Assembly: GCA_020740775.1 (NCBI GenBank)
Contig: JAHEWK010000007.1
Location: forward strand, 248,001 to 312,000
Length of the DNA stretch: 64,000 nt
Direction: 5' to 3'
From: Ilyonectria destructans
Lineage: Eukaryota; Ascomycota; Sordariomycetes; Hypocreales; Nectriaceae
The notes under the pieces are model-generated. The model searched no databases, had not been told where the DNA came from, and saw only the letters and a program-made list of their open reading frames with translations. The position numbers were made by a program, and so were the translations under genes. Position 1 is the first letter of the stretch; each line of letters opens with the position of its first letter. Of the stretch, positions 44,201 through 55,841 are shown piece by piece.

Positions 44201-44802
44201 TTTGAACCGGCGGACGAGACTGAGTCCCATCCGAAAGCAGTGGGCCCTATACCTACACCTGGACGTCCGTAGTACGTACCGAATCACAATAGCCGTAGTC
44301 ACCTCAATTTCGTAGAGCTCAGATTACCACTCAGTTCGAGCCGGTCAGCAGCTTCGACGCCACAGGTGGAGTTGGCAGTTTACGTGACTACGAACGAGGT
44401 CGACGAATAGGGATCACGCCTGTACATTTCTCGTGATTGAGAGCTCGGCCTTATCAGTCACATGCATGAGAAAATGTGTTATCTCTTGGATTCGCAAAGG
44501 CTGATGGAACAGTCTTGAACCAATCATGGCTGAACAGATACACGTGTCGGTTAGCAGATACTTCAGTTAAGGCTTAGTGGCTTGCTGACAGCTTGGTACC
44601 CATCAACCTGGAAAAGTTCAAGGCCCCACAGAACTAAAATCTCACTAAGACGCCAGCTGAGGATGAAACTCCCATTCTTCGGCGGAACGCGGCGGAGAAA
44701 AGCTCTCAACTCTTTCCCACCTTTACAGTGATTCCACACGGCATTCTCCTGCCAATCTCCGCCGTGTGTTACTCGGCGTGTCGAAAGAGACTCTACCTAC
44801 CT
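44201..44802. promoter_or_regulatory. divergent intergenic region between BAHD and second Zn2Cys6 gene
   Basis: About 600 bp without a gene, expected to control both divergent genes. Confidence 0.4.
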
Positions 44803-47288
44803 ATGGATGAAGAAAATACGTCTGCGATCGAGTCGGTTGCATCGCTAACCACCCCTCGGCGACTCTTGCGCAAGGGTACCCATAGCTGTGTAGAATGTGC
44901 GTGCGAGCCTGGCGACCCGGGATTCGACTCTTCATATCTCTTTGTTCTTTGAGCGGTGTTAACTAAGTTCTTCAGGCAAGAGACGAAAAACAAGATGCTT
45001 TTTCGACCATCTCTCCGCTGCCACTTGCGTAGGATGTCAGCGTCGAGGTACGCGATGCTTTAGCCAGGGGCTCGTCGACATCCCTGTGTCAACACCAGAG
45101 GAAGATCCGAGATCGGCGGAGAGACTGAAGAGAATCGAGCAGCTGCTGGAGGATCTTAGTGCACAGCTCCTCACGTACGGTATCGGAAATCGGCATGACA
45201 CGTCCCAGAACCAATCACTCATTCCTAGGCCATCGGCGGAACACCCGGCTGCGAGAAATGGCTGGCAAATCGATGGTGACGGTCGCGATTCTGTCCTGGT
45301 AGGTGTCTACCTCGTATTAGTCCAGAGCTAACCCCCCACTCCACACCCCCCTCAATGAAACGATCTGATGCGAGCCACAGGGAGTAGCACCGGGTCTCAA
45401 TACCGCGGCTCAAGTTCCTCGAGTTCAAACAACAAGCCTGCGCGGTCCCGGAGAAGACGCCACTGGATTGAGTGATTTTACTCTACCCAAATTTGCCGAC
45501 ACATGCCGAACTCTCCACGCCGCTTTGCCATCTCAGCGAGATGCCGATATCCTCTTTGGGGCTGGCAGAGCTGCTGTCTACTTGCAGGCGCTCTGTAACC
45601 CCTACAGTCAGTTGTTTGGTGAAGAGGACTCCCTGTCAGCTAGCATTCTATCTGTACTTCCCCCAGTTGAGGCCCATCCGGTTCTCCTGGCACGAAAACT
45701 CATGCAACTCGCTATTTGCATACAGCAACTGGATCCTTCATTCCACGAAAGCTCTCTTCCGCTAGGGCTTAGTGCTAGCGAAGCCATGCATAGGTATTAC
45801 TCTCTCGCGTCGAGCATGGTGATTTGCCATGACGAACTTCTTGATTCTCTCGAAGGGCTAGAATGTCTCATCTATGAAGGGGTATATCTCGTCAATTGTG
45901 GGAACATCCGTCGGGCGCTAGTATCCCTCCGCCGTGCCTCGACACTGGCTCAGTTCCTGGGACTGCATCGCAAGGCCGTCCCTGTCGCACTGAACCAACT
46001 TGACCCAGCAACTCATGTCTCAGGCGAAGTTGCTTGGATGCATGTCGCGTATCTGGAGCGGTACATATCACTTCTACTTGGCATGTCAACTTCTATCACA
46101 AATGCCAAGTTCGCATCCGAGCAGAAGACAGCTGGCGAATCCGATGGAGAATGGCTGGAGAAAGTACAAGTGGATGTGTGTGAACAAATCATCAACAGAA
46201 ACCAACGTGGCAACTATGATCTTGCGGCAACCCAGCGGATAGATGCTACGATGAACAGGGTTGCGAACAACATACCAGCCAACTGGTGGAAGCCGATGGA
46301 TATCCGCCCAGGTATGACTGGTGACGACGTAATGTTGCTAGTCATAAATGCACAGATGCAAATCGTTCACTATAACCTGCTCACGGTTTTGCATTTACCA
46401 TACCTTCTTCGCAAGGATCCCGAGCATCAGTACGATTACAACAAGACGGTTTGCACATATGCGAGCCGAGAAGTTCTGAACAGGTACATCACTTTTCGGT
46501 CTATTGTCAGGGTGGTCTTTTGTTGTCGTATTGTGGATTTTTGCGCCCTAACAGCCTCTCTTACCCTTCTACTTGCCCACTTAAGCGGCCAGGGCAAGAA
46601 TTCTGCATGGCTGCTACCACATCAACGTCCAGGGGACCGGACGCTGATAGAGAACACGATAGAAATCCTGGATGAGCTCAATCGGCTGAACAAGGATGAG
46701 CTGACGAGGGAGACTGCCAAGCTGGCGAGGGAACTACTGGTTCTTGAAACGGAATCTGCCAAGAGCGGTGATACCTACAGCTGCAGCATCGTGGACAAAA
46801 CCCAAAATGACAACAGTGGAGGCCAAGGGAGGCGTTCTCTGTACCTCGATATTCCATATTTTGGAACCGTCATGTTGGCACCTGACGCCTCCTTTTCTGC
46901 ACCAAGTCCCCATTCGACCTCGGGTGAGACTCAAACGGCTAACTCATACACGATTTCGGCGCCAGCTACGGTTATTCCTACGTCTTCGGAGCAGGCTTCC
47001 GTGCAATTTTGTACCGCCGCATCACAATCCAGTGATTTGGCACTGCAGTTAATGCAATTGCCACAGCACCCCTTAATCGCTGACGAGGGATTCGCTCATC
47101 CAATGGGTAACTTCGCAACGACTCAGCAAAAAGAGCAACTGGAAATGTTTGATCTCCCGATGCCAGATGTGATGGCTGATGCAGCCGATTGGGCCTTCCA
47201 GGGAGTGGATATCACATTCTTCAATAGTCTCATCAATGGTGATGTGACTAACCAGGACGCTTGGGATGGAAATTACTTGGAGTTTTGA
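44803..47288 (+). CDS. Zn2Cys6 transcription factor (paralogue of the one at 34841)
   Basis: Three exons (44803-44896, 44976-45298, 45381-47288) join in phase for 774 residues. The first intron splits the zinc cluster, which reads CVECKRRKTRC then CVGCQRRGTRC with the same C-x2-C-x6-C-x9-C-x2-C-x6-C spacing and the same intron position as the regulator at 34841. A coiled coil follows (RLKRIEQLLEDLSAQLL). The regulatory domain shares AHPVLLARKLMQLAICIQQL and DWAFQGVD with its paralogue. Tandem copies with shared intron position point to gene duplication. It should be nuclear and is divergent from the BAHD acyltransferase, its likeliest direct target. The first start, MDEENTSAIES, is chosen; an upstream ATG-free extension to 44728 is less likely. 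Confidence 0.92.
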
Positions 47289-48349
47289 AGCCTTTTGTGG
47301 AGGTGAGAAAATTCTCAATACTTTTGATCGATAGGATAATTACGTACGAAGACCTATGCACGCCGCTCCCTAGTGTCACCCAATGCATGACCTACATTGG
47401 ACCAAGTGGCTTGTAATGTCATGTGGTTACCAAATTACGGCAATATGGAATTAGGACAAGCCAAAAATGATGAATTATGATGGATTATGATGGACCACGG
47501 TCCCCGGGTCATGATCCATGCATAATCCGGGACATTTTCATCCCAGCTCAATACCCGATCCACAAGCCCTCATAGTCCAAAGAAAATAAACCTAGCACTT
47601 AAACGTATTCATTTGCACATCAAATGGAACTTTAGCTGTCTCAGATTTCGTAAGACTTGGCTAACACGATCAATTATGCATCACCAGACATGACACTGAT
47701 GCTTGTTGCTCAGAACGATGGCACTCTGGTTCAGCCTCCGCGATGCTGACGGGTGCATTCAGTGCGACATACACACCGAGGAGACACAATTTCTAGGTAA
47801 GTCAAAGCGATCGTGGGAGACGGTGGACTTGAATGGAGCCATAGCAGCCAATGAAGGCAAAAAATGCAACAGACAACGTGCGTCCGCTTGATGAAATGAA
47901 TGGCCACAGGGTACACGCAAAAGAAAGGGGCATAACGATAAGAATAACTACGTCAGCTATCAAGGCAGAAGCACAGTGAGACAAAGAGCGTACCGCAAAG
48001 GATACGTATTGTAAGAAAGGAAAAAAGCGATTGTCTTGCCGTTTCACGGGCGAGACAGACGGTTTCTTTTGAAGAATAACTAGCTAGAGGCTCATTAGCC
48101 TAATGTCTGAAATGCTAGCCAGCCTGACACTCATTTGAACTCCAAGGGTCCAACGCCCTTATTACACTACCAACATACATCCTACGATCTAATTCTTCTA
48201 GTTGGGGAAAGGTTGTTGCGCAAGGGCGAAAGGGCGTAGCACGTACATGGTCACATTCCTCCCGCGTAGAACTCTCTGACATCCCATACCGAGAAGCTCC
48301 TGAAACCTCAATAAGATATTGCTGTCTTTGCAGTCTGAGTATGGTGAGA
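47289..48349. other. intergenic, no gene seen
   Basis: Convergent 3' region. Near 47470 the string ATTATGATGG occurs twice in tandem, followed by a short CCGGG...CCCGG-type inverted arm. No gene is recognised. Confidence 0.4.
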
Positions 48350-49468
48350 TTACTGAAGTAATTGAGCCAAACTCCACGTCGTCAGAAACACGAATACAAT
48401 GGCAACATCGGGTTCCAGGACTTTCATCTCTTTGCTGGCTAGACGTGAGGTATTGCTGGTTGCAGTTGATGACGCAGATGAATTCACACTCGTACTACCG
48501 TTTGCGGCCTTGGTGTAATTCCCAATTAGGGTTGAATTTGCAACTAATGCCGGCACGGCTGCATCGTATGCAGAACAGGTATCGTTCGCAGCAAGAGAGC
48601 AGTCCGGAGCGATGCAAATGGCCTGGAGTTGCGGTCCAGCAGTTGGTGGGATGACGGCCGCGGGTGGCGCACAGCGATAATTGAAGACAGTGTCTAAGGT
48701 GTTGTTGACAAATTGTGCATCGGAATCGGTGAAGCCAATGGACAACGATCCGCGCACAGCTTGGTCGACGAAGAAGCCCATCTCGGCTGCATTTAAGCCC
48801 ATGAACCTGTTGGGCGGAGGCGATTTAATTCAGACTCAGCCTCAACCCCAGGAGCAAGAACGAAGGGATCGGAAGAATGACTCACTTGTGAACCTCATAC
48901 ATGGATGCCTTTCCAGCGTAAGCAGGTAACTTGGACGACCCGATGTGAGAACATCCGAGAAAGGTTCCGAAATAAGAGTACACATGGGTGAAGAAGATGC
49001 TACAACATCTGGTAAGTCTCATTATACGAATGCGTACACATGGTAAGCTTACTGCTGTGCAGAGTTTGTGTCACCATTACTCGGTTTCAAATCGCGCGTA
49101 GCACCGAGTCCTCCTGCGTCAAAGAAGTTGATTGCTTCGCCAGTCGTCTTGCCGGTGTTCGCTGACTTGGTGGCCCCATTGAAGTAAACGTTCAAGTCTA
49201 CCGCTTGGTCTCGAAAAGTCGTTGCAGCCAGGGCACCTGAAAAACCATCAACGGGAACGGTGCTGTAATTGGAGAAGCGGCCTAGCAATGCCGAGTGAAG
49301 GACGAGTGCCATCAAGATCCTTTGATTATCGGCTGTGTTGGCCCCGACCGTCTTCTCGGCGTAGTAGTCGCAAGGTGTCGTGGTATTTGGGCGCTCCTGA
49401 GCCATGGCTGACAGAAGTTGCGAGAGGAACAGGGCTGCCAGTGGCAAGAACAGTTTGAAAAGAACCAT
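48350..49468 (-). CDS. GPI-anchored secreted protein of a fungal family of unknown function
   Basis: Three exons on the minus strand (49468-49053, 48999-48886, 48806-48350) join in phase for 328 residues. The start MVLFKLFLPLAALFLSQLL is a signal peptide. The body contains PCDYYAEKTVGANTADNQ, VYSYFGTFLGCSHIG, YAGKASMYEVHKFMGLN and YRCAPP...QAICIAPDC, cysteine-containing blocks that recur in a fungal extracellular family. There are several N-glycosylation sequons. The C terminus has a Ser/Thr/Asn-rich spacer and ends in a hydrophobic tail (AIVFVFLTTWSLAQLL), the classic GPI-attachment layout. It should be displayed at the plasma membrane or cell wall. Its function is unknown. Confidence 0.85.
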
Positions 49469-50070
49469 ACTTCTTCAACTTGAGCGACGAGTTTCTCTCT
49501 GGGTCTTGCGTCAAGGGGTAATGAGCATGGAAGAAAGACCGGCTCTAACTAGCAGTCCGGATTGCCTTGCCCTTGTGTAAAGAAAGAAAACGAGAGCTGA
49601 GTTGAAGGGATCCCGGGAGCGCGTTGAGATGGCTGAAGGTTTCGCCAATCAAATCATAGAACGTAGGAGTAGTGAGCACTAATTTTGTCTGTGAATAATC
49701 GTGTTTTCAATAGGCCAGGGCATTTCTTTCAACTAAGCGTCGTCTTACATGGAGATCGACCCAATACTCCATCACGTAAGACATCTCGCTCAATCTAACC
49801 TTCTTGGGAATTGCTCCTGATGTGATTGGTGCGGCGATTTCTCCGCCGAGACAGTCTTATGATTAGGAGTATAATATGGGCCTCGCTCCGTCACACCTGA
49901 ACAACCACACCATCGAGATCGCCCTTGCATTTAGGCCTGCCGTCGACTATGAATGGTAATTTCTTTTCTGTATTTACGCCTGAGTATCCTGCTCTTCATA
50001 ACTTTCCCTTAGGCGGCGGCGCTCAACAGAATCTCAAGTTGCAAACTATCATTTTTTCAACGCCTAAAAA
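49469..50070. promoter_or_regulatory. divergent intergenic region
   Basis: Between the GPI-anchored protein (minus) and the 2EXR gene (plus); no gene seen. Confidence 0.4.
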
Positions 50071-51087
50071 ATGTTTCCGCTCTTCCCACGACTCCCAGCC
50101 GAACTTCAACTTAAAATCTGGGAAGCAAGCTATCCCAAACCTGGCATTCACATATTCGACATCTGCTTTCAGTCTAGGCAGCCTTTCACGGAGGCTCATG
50201 ACGTCCTGGCCAGCGAGACACCCTACGACGCATACCCAGACCGTGTCTTTCTTGATAGCGTTACTGTTACACCCGGACATTGTCGTGGAGCTTCTGGAAC
50301 AACATTTAGGACGGATCCCTCTACGTACAGGACAGCAAACATCTTGTCAATAACCAGCGTTGACTCCGCCAAGGTTACTGAAGCCAGTCTCGACAGTGGA
50401 AGCCTAGGGAGTCCCAATATCGTGTATCTCCCAAGAAAGGGAAAACATGTCTCCTACGACAACAGTACAGACGTTTTGTGCTTGCGCTTCAATTCGAGTC
50501 ATCAAACGGCACAAGACGTATCGAACAATGTCCTCTCTCACGACTCTCACACCGGTATCGGAAATAATATTTCAAGGATTCTCGAGGCTGAATGGTGTGA
50601 AGGCATGGCGACAGCTCTATTCAATGCTCGACGCCTAGCCATCGACATGAGCGAGCTGTGGTCCCCGTCTGGACTCGATCCCATGTCACTAGCTTACCTC
50701 AGTTGTTGCATCCAGAACAATCTTGAGGTACTGTACCTGGTTGACTACTGCGTTGGGCGATGCGGGAGGTGCTGGAAAGGAAACCTAAGGCAAAAGGATC
50801 TGGTGGCGAGGAAGTGTAGTCTCGCGAAGGAACTGGACCCGGAAGATCGAGAGATGGATGTTATTTATGGATCAACTATAACATATCGACAAATTTCGGA
50901 TTTGGAAAAACTAGGGTGGGATTCTGACCACTCTATATTCGCACTTGCTAATATTATAGGTGACACGATTCGGGAGCAGCAGGGTCTCGAAGGACTGTTT
51001 AGCTCCGTCCGGGTCTTGGTCTGTGAAGAAGAAATGAGTTATAGGAGGGACAAAACTGTACATACACTGTGTATGGAAGAATACTGA
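50071..51087 (+). CDS. 2EXR-domain protein
   Basis: A single exon of 338 codons. The N terminus FPLFPRLPAELQLKIWEAS is the hallmark of the fungal 2EXR domain, an F-box-like module (LPxELxxKIWE) found in large fungal families of unknown function. The middle has a NSSHQTAQDV stretch and a possible structural block MSLAYLSCCIQNNLEVLYL; four cysteines cluster near CVGRCGRCWKG. No catalytic motif is visible. Such proteins are often many-copy and fast-evolving in Aspergillus-like genomes. The start is the first ATG, placed directly at the domain. It has no obvious partner among its neighbours. Confidence 0.85.
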   Translation: MFPLFPRLPAELQLKIWEASYPKPGIHIFDICFQSRQPFTEAHDVLASETPYDAYPDRVFLDSVTVTPGHCRGASGTTFRTDPSTYRTANILSITSVDSAKVTEASLDSGSLGSPNIVYLPRKGKHVSYDNSTDVLCLRFNSSHQTAQDVSNNVLSHDSHTGIGNNISRILEAEWCEGMATALFNARRLAIDMSELWSPSGLDPMSLAYLSCCIQNNLEVLYLVDYCVGRCGRCWKGNLRQKDLVARKCSLAKELDPEDREMDVIYGSTITYRQISDLEKLGWDSDHSIFALANIIGDTIREQQGLEGLFSSVRVLVCEEEMSYRRDKTVHTLCMEEY

Positions 51088-54000
51088 TAGATTTACATCA
51101 AACACGAGTTTGCATCTCACAGGTTTAGCCGTTTTAAGTAATGAGTATATAACGCAAGGATGTAATGTATATATTAGAACTTACAAATTAATTTCTATAT
51201 TATATCTCTCTGATAATATGTTGTGGATTGCTTCAATCGCCATGACCATCTCTTGGAAGGAAAGACATGACAGACAGGAGATAAGGCGAGGTAGAGCTGA
51301 TTATCTGTTCTATGGAGGAGCTCAGTTTTCTCAGGCTGTGCAACTCAGCCTTCCTCTGGCCACGGAGCCATCAGAGAACTAAGAGCACTTAAACAAGATA
51401 GCCATGATACTGGCGTCAGCCGAGTTGGCTGAGGAGATGGTGCCATGCGGGATCCACCCGGCGAAACGTGGTTCATCACTGAGGAATTCGAATCGAGTCT
51501 GGCCTTGGTGCGTCGAAAATGGAGACCTGGTGAATGACGGTTGCTTAAGAACATGCCATCGACAGTGATCGGAAAATAGTGGAGAAATAGCTCCGGTGGT
51601 TGCTCAGGCGGACGGGCTCATTGTAGTTGTGCTCGGGCCTCAAGGCAATCTACAAGCTCGTGCCGTTAGCACAGCTATGTCCGTGTGTGAAGAGGTGACG
51701 GATGGCAGATCTGACCCTAATCTGACGGATGTACACGTACTGGAGAAACTAGGTGATATCTCAAAGCTGAAGAGATCAAAGGTTGCCAGATCTAGAAAAG
51801 AGAGCCAAGGAAGCAGGCGGAAGAAAACAATCCATTTTCCCTCTACGGCCGGTACAATGGGAAAGAGTCCGGTCTGGGGCGTGGTGCTAACGAGGTTACC
51901 TTACTTCAATTTACTTCGTTGAGCAACACAATGTTACCTTCTTGTCTAGAGTGAATTCAGCCTGGTACGTGCCCCAGTCAATCTTCGGCGTGGGCAGAGG
52001 CGCAGTCGGCTTAGGTCCAGGTCCCTGTGCATCAATAATATGGACTAGGGCTAGAGAGCTAAAAAAGGAAAGATTTGAGATTCATAAAGGCGTATGTGTC
52101 CGTGATTGTTTAATTTTTCTTATTCTTGGAAGTCGTAGTCATCCGTGGATGAGACTCCATCACCTTGCTCTTGGCACGGATGATATCGATCGAGATAACT
52201 TAACATCCTCCCTCAACGACATCTCCCGAATCGCAAAGTCTCTGTCACGTTCTATTTGTCTGTGACGAACGGCCACATGGCGCAATATTGGCAGCTGAAT
52301 AGCAACATTGCTCAGTTATAGCGGGGCGGACCACTAAGGACAAGAGTTAGATTGCGAGTGAATGTTCAGTTAGGCGCAATCGCCTGACTCATAGTCTACT
52401 TTGAGCCATGTCTTAGTCTAAGTTGCGAAGAGAAATGTTAACTTGGTAAGATTTGAAGGATCGGATCGTTCAGCCCGCCACAGTGCGGCGATAAATCAAT
52501 AAAACAGACCCGCGCCTGCGGATTGGGCCAGATCGTCTTGAGCTAAGCTTTGCCTAGGTTCAAGAACAGGGTTCAAGTATCCCCGAGATCGATCACGATG
52601 CTCATATGCCAATATGGAGTACGTTAGAAATCAGCTTGTCCGTAACCCTTGCAGCCAGCCACAGACCCGCCAAGGAGGCAATTTCGTACCAATTCAACAC
52701 TCTGTAGTCTAAATCCCACAGAAAGCGGTCTAGAATGTCAATAGTCGGCAATAACGTGCCAGACTAGTGGCAATGTCTCAGAGGTTTATCGCATCCTACA
52801 TAAATGGTTTGGTGGCAGCACAGTGCAGGCGGAGGCTGGCGTCGAGTTAGGCAACTCGCAGATGGCTTCCAAGTTCAAGTGCAATATCTACGTGGAGGAA
52901 AAGCGGATTCAGAGTTTTTTTTTCAATGAGAAAATTTCATTTGGGAGCGGGTGTTGCGGCATTTGGATATTACGATAGCCTCATTTTGTATTATTCTGGT
53001 AATGTGAGCCCAGAAGAGTCTGTGGAGCGAGCACAACCTGTTGGAATGGGTCGGAATTGAGGGGTGTCTACTGGAATTGTGATTACATACGTTCGAGCAA
53101 TATCCGAGAATTCCTATGCAAATAGTAGTACCTGGGGCCGGCTACTAAAATATTCACCATGATTTAAGCTTCCTGGGTTAAAATAGCAGAAAAAGCCTGG
53201 TCTTAGGCAACTGTGTACGTATTGGGTGTTGAAAATGCTAAAATTGTCAGAAAAAAAATGTGTTATTTTGACTCTGTGCGAGCAGCAACGCGCCCTTGAT
53301 GGAGCGGACAGTATTTTAGAAGAGGCAGTTGAATGGGGCCGAAGACCCTCAACTTTGGTGTCTTGGTGGAACAATCAGCGAAGAATGAGCCCCATAGCCA
53401 CTTTCCGTTCAGCACGCAGCAGGATTGGAACTCGTGGACATAACTTGACTGGAATGAAGTGGAGGCACGGATTCGTAGACACTCATGGAAGGGCTGGAAT
53501 GATGTGGTAAGTACGAGGGGAGATGAATGGAATGAGGGAGCATCGAATTGCACGGGGACGAATGAACCGGGCAATCTTTAAATTCGTGGACCTAGAGGGA
53601 GTGCATGAATGGTGCAGAGTAACCAATTGGAAGACATGGTAGGCGGGTAAGTTGGTTTTTATAAGAGCGCGTACGTGCAAATACGAAGGAGTGAGTGTAT
53701 ACCTTGGTCCAAAAGGACAGAGGGAGAAGTCTATAGTTCTAGTTGGTTATTGGCAAGAATCGACCCACAGTTTCCATTCAAGATTGGCGCTGTTCTTTCT
53801 TCACTATGCTTGTCCTGTCTCCACTGTCGCCAACCCAAATGTCTAGCCTACGAGGCTAGAAGGCTCGTTATTCATAGCTCGGGCTAGTCAGAAGACTGAC
53901 CATCTTGTCTTACTAATCGTATGGGCGTTGGTCTGCTGGATGTGACAAGCAGATATGGTGGCGCTATCGCAATATGTGCCGACTCTCGGTTAATTCTTTA

Positions 54001-54362
54001 GGGACCGTAAGTGTCACAACGGTCTTCTAAGACGGACGCGGCTAGCGGCTAGCTGGCGGCCATGGTACTCGCTACAGTCATTAATTATTGGAATGGGCGT
54101 GTTAGATGTTGATCTTCAATGGTAAGACCATTGTTTTATCGCATTCCTCGGGGTTCTCCATCATATGCATAAATTACTCTAAAGTGAAGTAAATAGCGAC
54201 CGCAACTATGTATATAAGTAGCCCGAGCCTTGGTTAGAGCAAGTGAAAGGTTCCATTTACATACCCACTGATCTTGAAAATCCTTGCTGCATAACGATTC
54301 GACACTCATTCTCCCCTTTCCCCGTAATTGATTAGCTCTCGTTATTCTATTTTTTCATTACT
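51088..54362. other. gene-poor region of about 3.3 kb
   Basis: Several open frames of 60-110 codons occur (51596-51922, 51942-52265, 53226-53510) but none has a family pattern or joins to a longer gene. 53165-53310 resembles 42390-42490. A T/A homopolymer occurs near 52915-52925. This is probably decayed or non-coding DNA. Confidence 0.4.
53165..53310. repeat. dispersed repeat, copy B
   Basis: It shares TTAAGCTTCCTGGGTTAAAAT, TGAAAATGCTAAAATTGTCA, GTTATTTTGACTCTGTG and CCCTTGATGGAGCGGACAG with the 42390-42490 segment, the latter with C/G replaced more often by T/A. Confidence 0.45.
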
Positions 54363-55841
54363 ATGTGTCTACCTACTCTCTTTATTACGGTTGCAGTTGT
54401 TATTAATTTAGTTTTATGCACCCCCACTTACAATTGTGGCTGCACGAAGCCTCTTATCCGTAAGGAATGGTGGGTAACGACCTCACTATACCCAGAACCC
54501 ATGAGGCTGGCATCCCTATATCGTTCAGAGGACTGACCTGGTTGGATTTTATTCTACAGGAGAACGTTAAACACCGAGGAGAAGCATAAATATATTGATG
54601 CGGTTAAGTGCCTTGCCTCAAAGCCCTCACAAACTGGAAATATATACGAGGGCGCTAAGTCCCGCTTCGACGACTTCCAAGTTACTCATATTGTCAATAC
54701 CGACTTCATTCACTATGTCGTAAGTCTCTGTCCTTACATTTAAATGTCTTCCAAATATTGTCGCTAACCTATTTTCAGGGATTCTTCCAACCGTGAGTGT
54801 TACACTTATGACCTAGTTATGTCAAATCCTGATCCTTCAAAATAGATGGCATCGTATGTTCATTGCCCAGTATGAAAAGGATCTTCGAAACCTCTGCAGC
54901 TATACGGGAGCTCAGCCCTATTGGAGTATGTAGGTTTCTAATAAGAAACACTGGACATGACTAATGAAATGGAACCAGACTGGGCTCTGGACTCAGATTC
55001 GGTAGAAGATTTCTTCATTTCTCCTATCTTTGATAAAGACTCTGGATTTGGAGGTTTGTAAAGATTCAAATGCTCCTTTTACAAGAAAATGCTCACAAGT
55101 AGCAAGGTAGTGGCATATTTATCGATACTGCTAGCTAGACGAATTTAACAAGACAAGTACCTGGCACAACAGGAGGAGGTGAGTCCTAGTTCTGGATAGT
55201 ATTTTGGGGCTTGAGAGTGCTAACTTGAGATATAGGCTGTGTTATCAACGGGCCGTTCGTTGATGGAGAGTTCATAGTTAACACAGGTCCAGGTATACCC
55301 CCCAAGCGTTTCTTAAGATGATAAACTGATTGTAGGAGGCAATTCCTCGGCTTACAACCCGCGCTGTCTGACTCGCGATATCGCTCCAGAGTTTGCCATC
55401 TCTAAGCTTAGCCAGTGCATCGTCGACTGGACTCTCGAGGCTGAAGACTTCTATGAGTTCGATATACGTGTCCAGGGCGGCGTCACGGCTACCACCCAAG
55501 GATACCACGGTGGCGGTCATCTAGGAATTGGCGGCAATATCGGCGAGATGGGCGACATGTACTCCTCTCCGGGTGATCCCATTTTCTTCATGCATCACAC
55601 TAATGTTGACCGTCTCTGGGATACATGGCAGCGTATGGACTGGCCTGCTCGGAGGAACGATATTGGCGGCCCTGACACTCAGTATGCGTATCCCTTTAAC
55701 TTCTTTGGCGACCGAGACTATCACAACATTACCCTTGATTATGCGATGGACTTTAGCAACCTAATCCCTGGCAAGCAATATGTCACAGTTAAGGAGGTTA
55801 TGGACACACAGGGAGGGCGCTTCTGCTATACTTATAAATAG
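54363..55841 (+). CDS. secreted tyrosinase (binuclear copper oxidase), one exon junction unresolved
   Basis: The exons 54363-54469, 54560-54719, 54779-54792, 54846-54925 and 54979-55053 (or 55057) run in phase, as do 55236-55292 and 55336-55841. An exon ending at 55178 must lie between. The start MCLPTLFITVAVVINLVLC is a signal peptide. The CuA site includes DFIHYVGFFQPWHRMF and the CuB site GYHGGGHLGIGG and FFMHHTNVDRLWDTWQRMDW, with the histidines of a type-3 copper centre. VPGTTGGGCVINGPF and NPRCLTRDIAPEF are tyrosinase-typical. The enzyme should hydroxylate phenols and oxidise o-diphenols outside the cell, as in melanin formation. Between 55057 and 55165 a TAG lies in the coding frame (GIFIDTAS then TAG). 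A longer intron ending at about 55162 removes it. Otherwise the gene is disabled. Confidence 0.8.

Noticed and set aside
51596..52265. Two consecutive plus-strand frames in the gene-poor region
   Set aside because: They show no family resemblance and do not join by convincing introns; composition is like random sequence.
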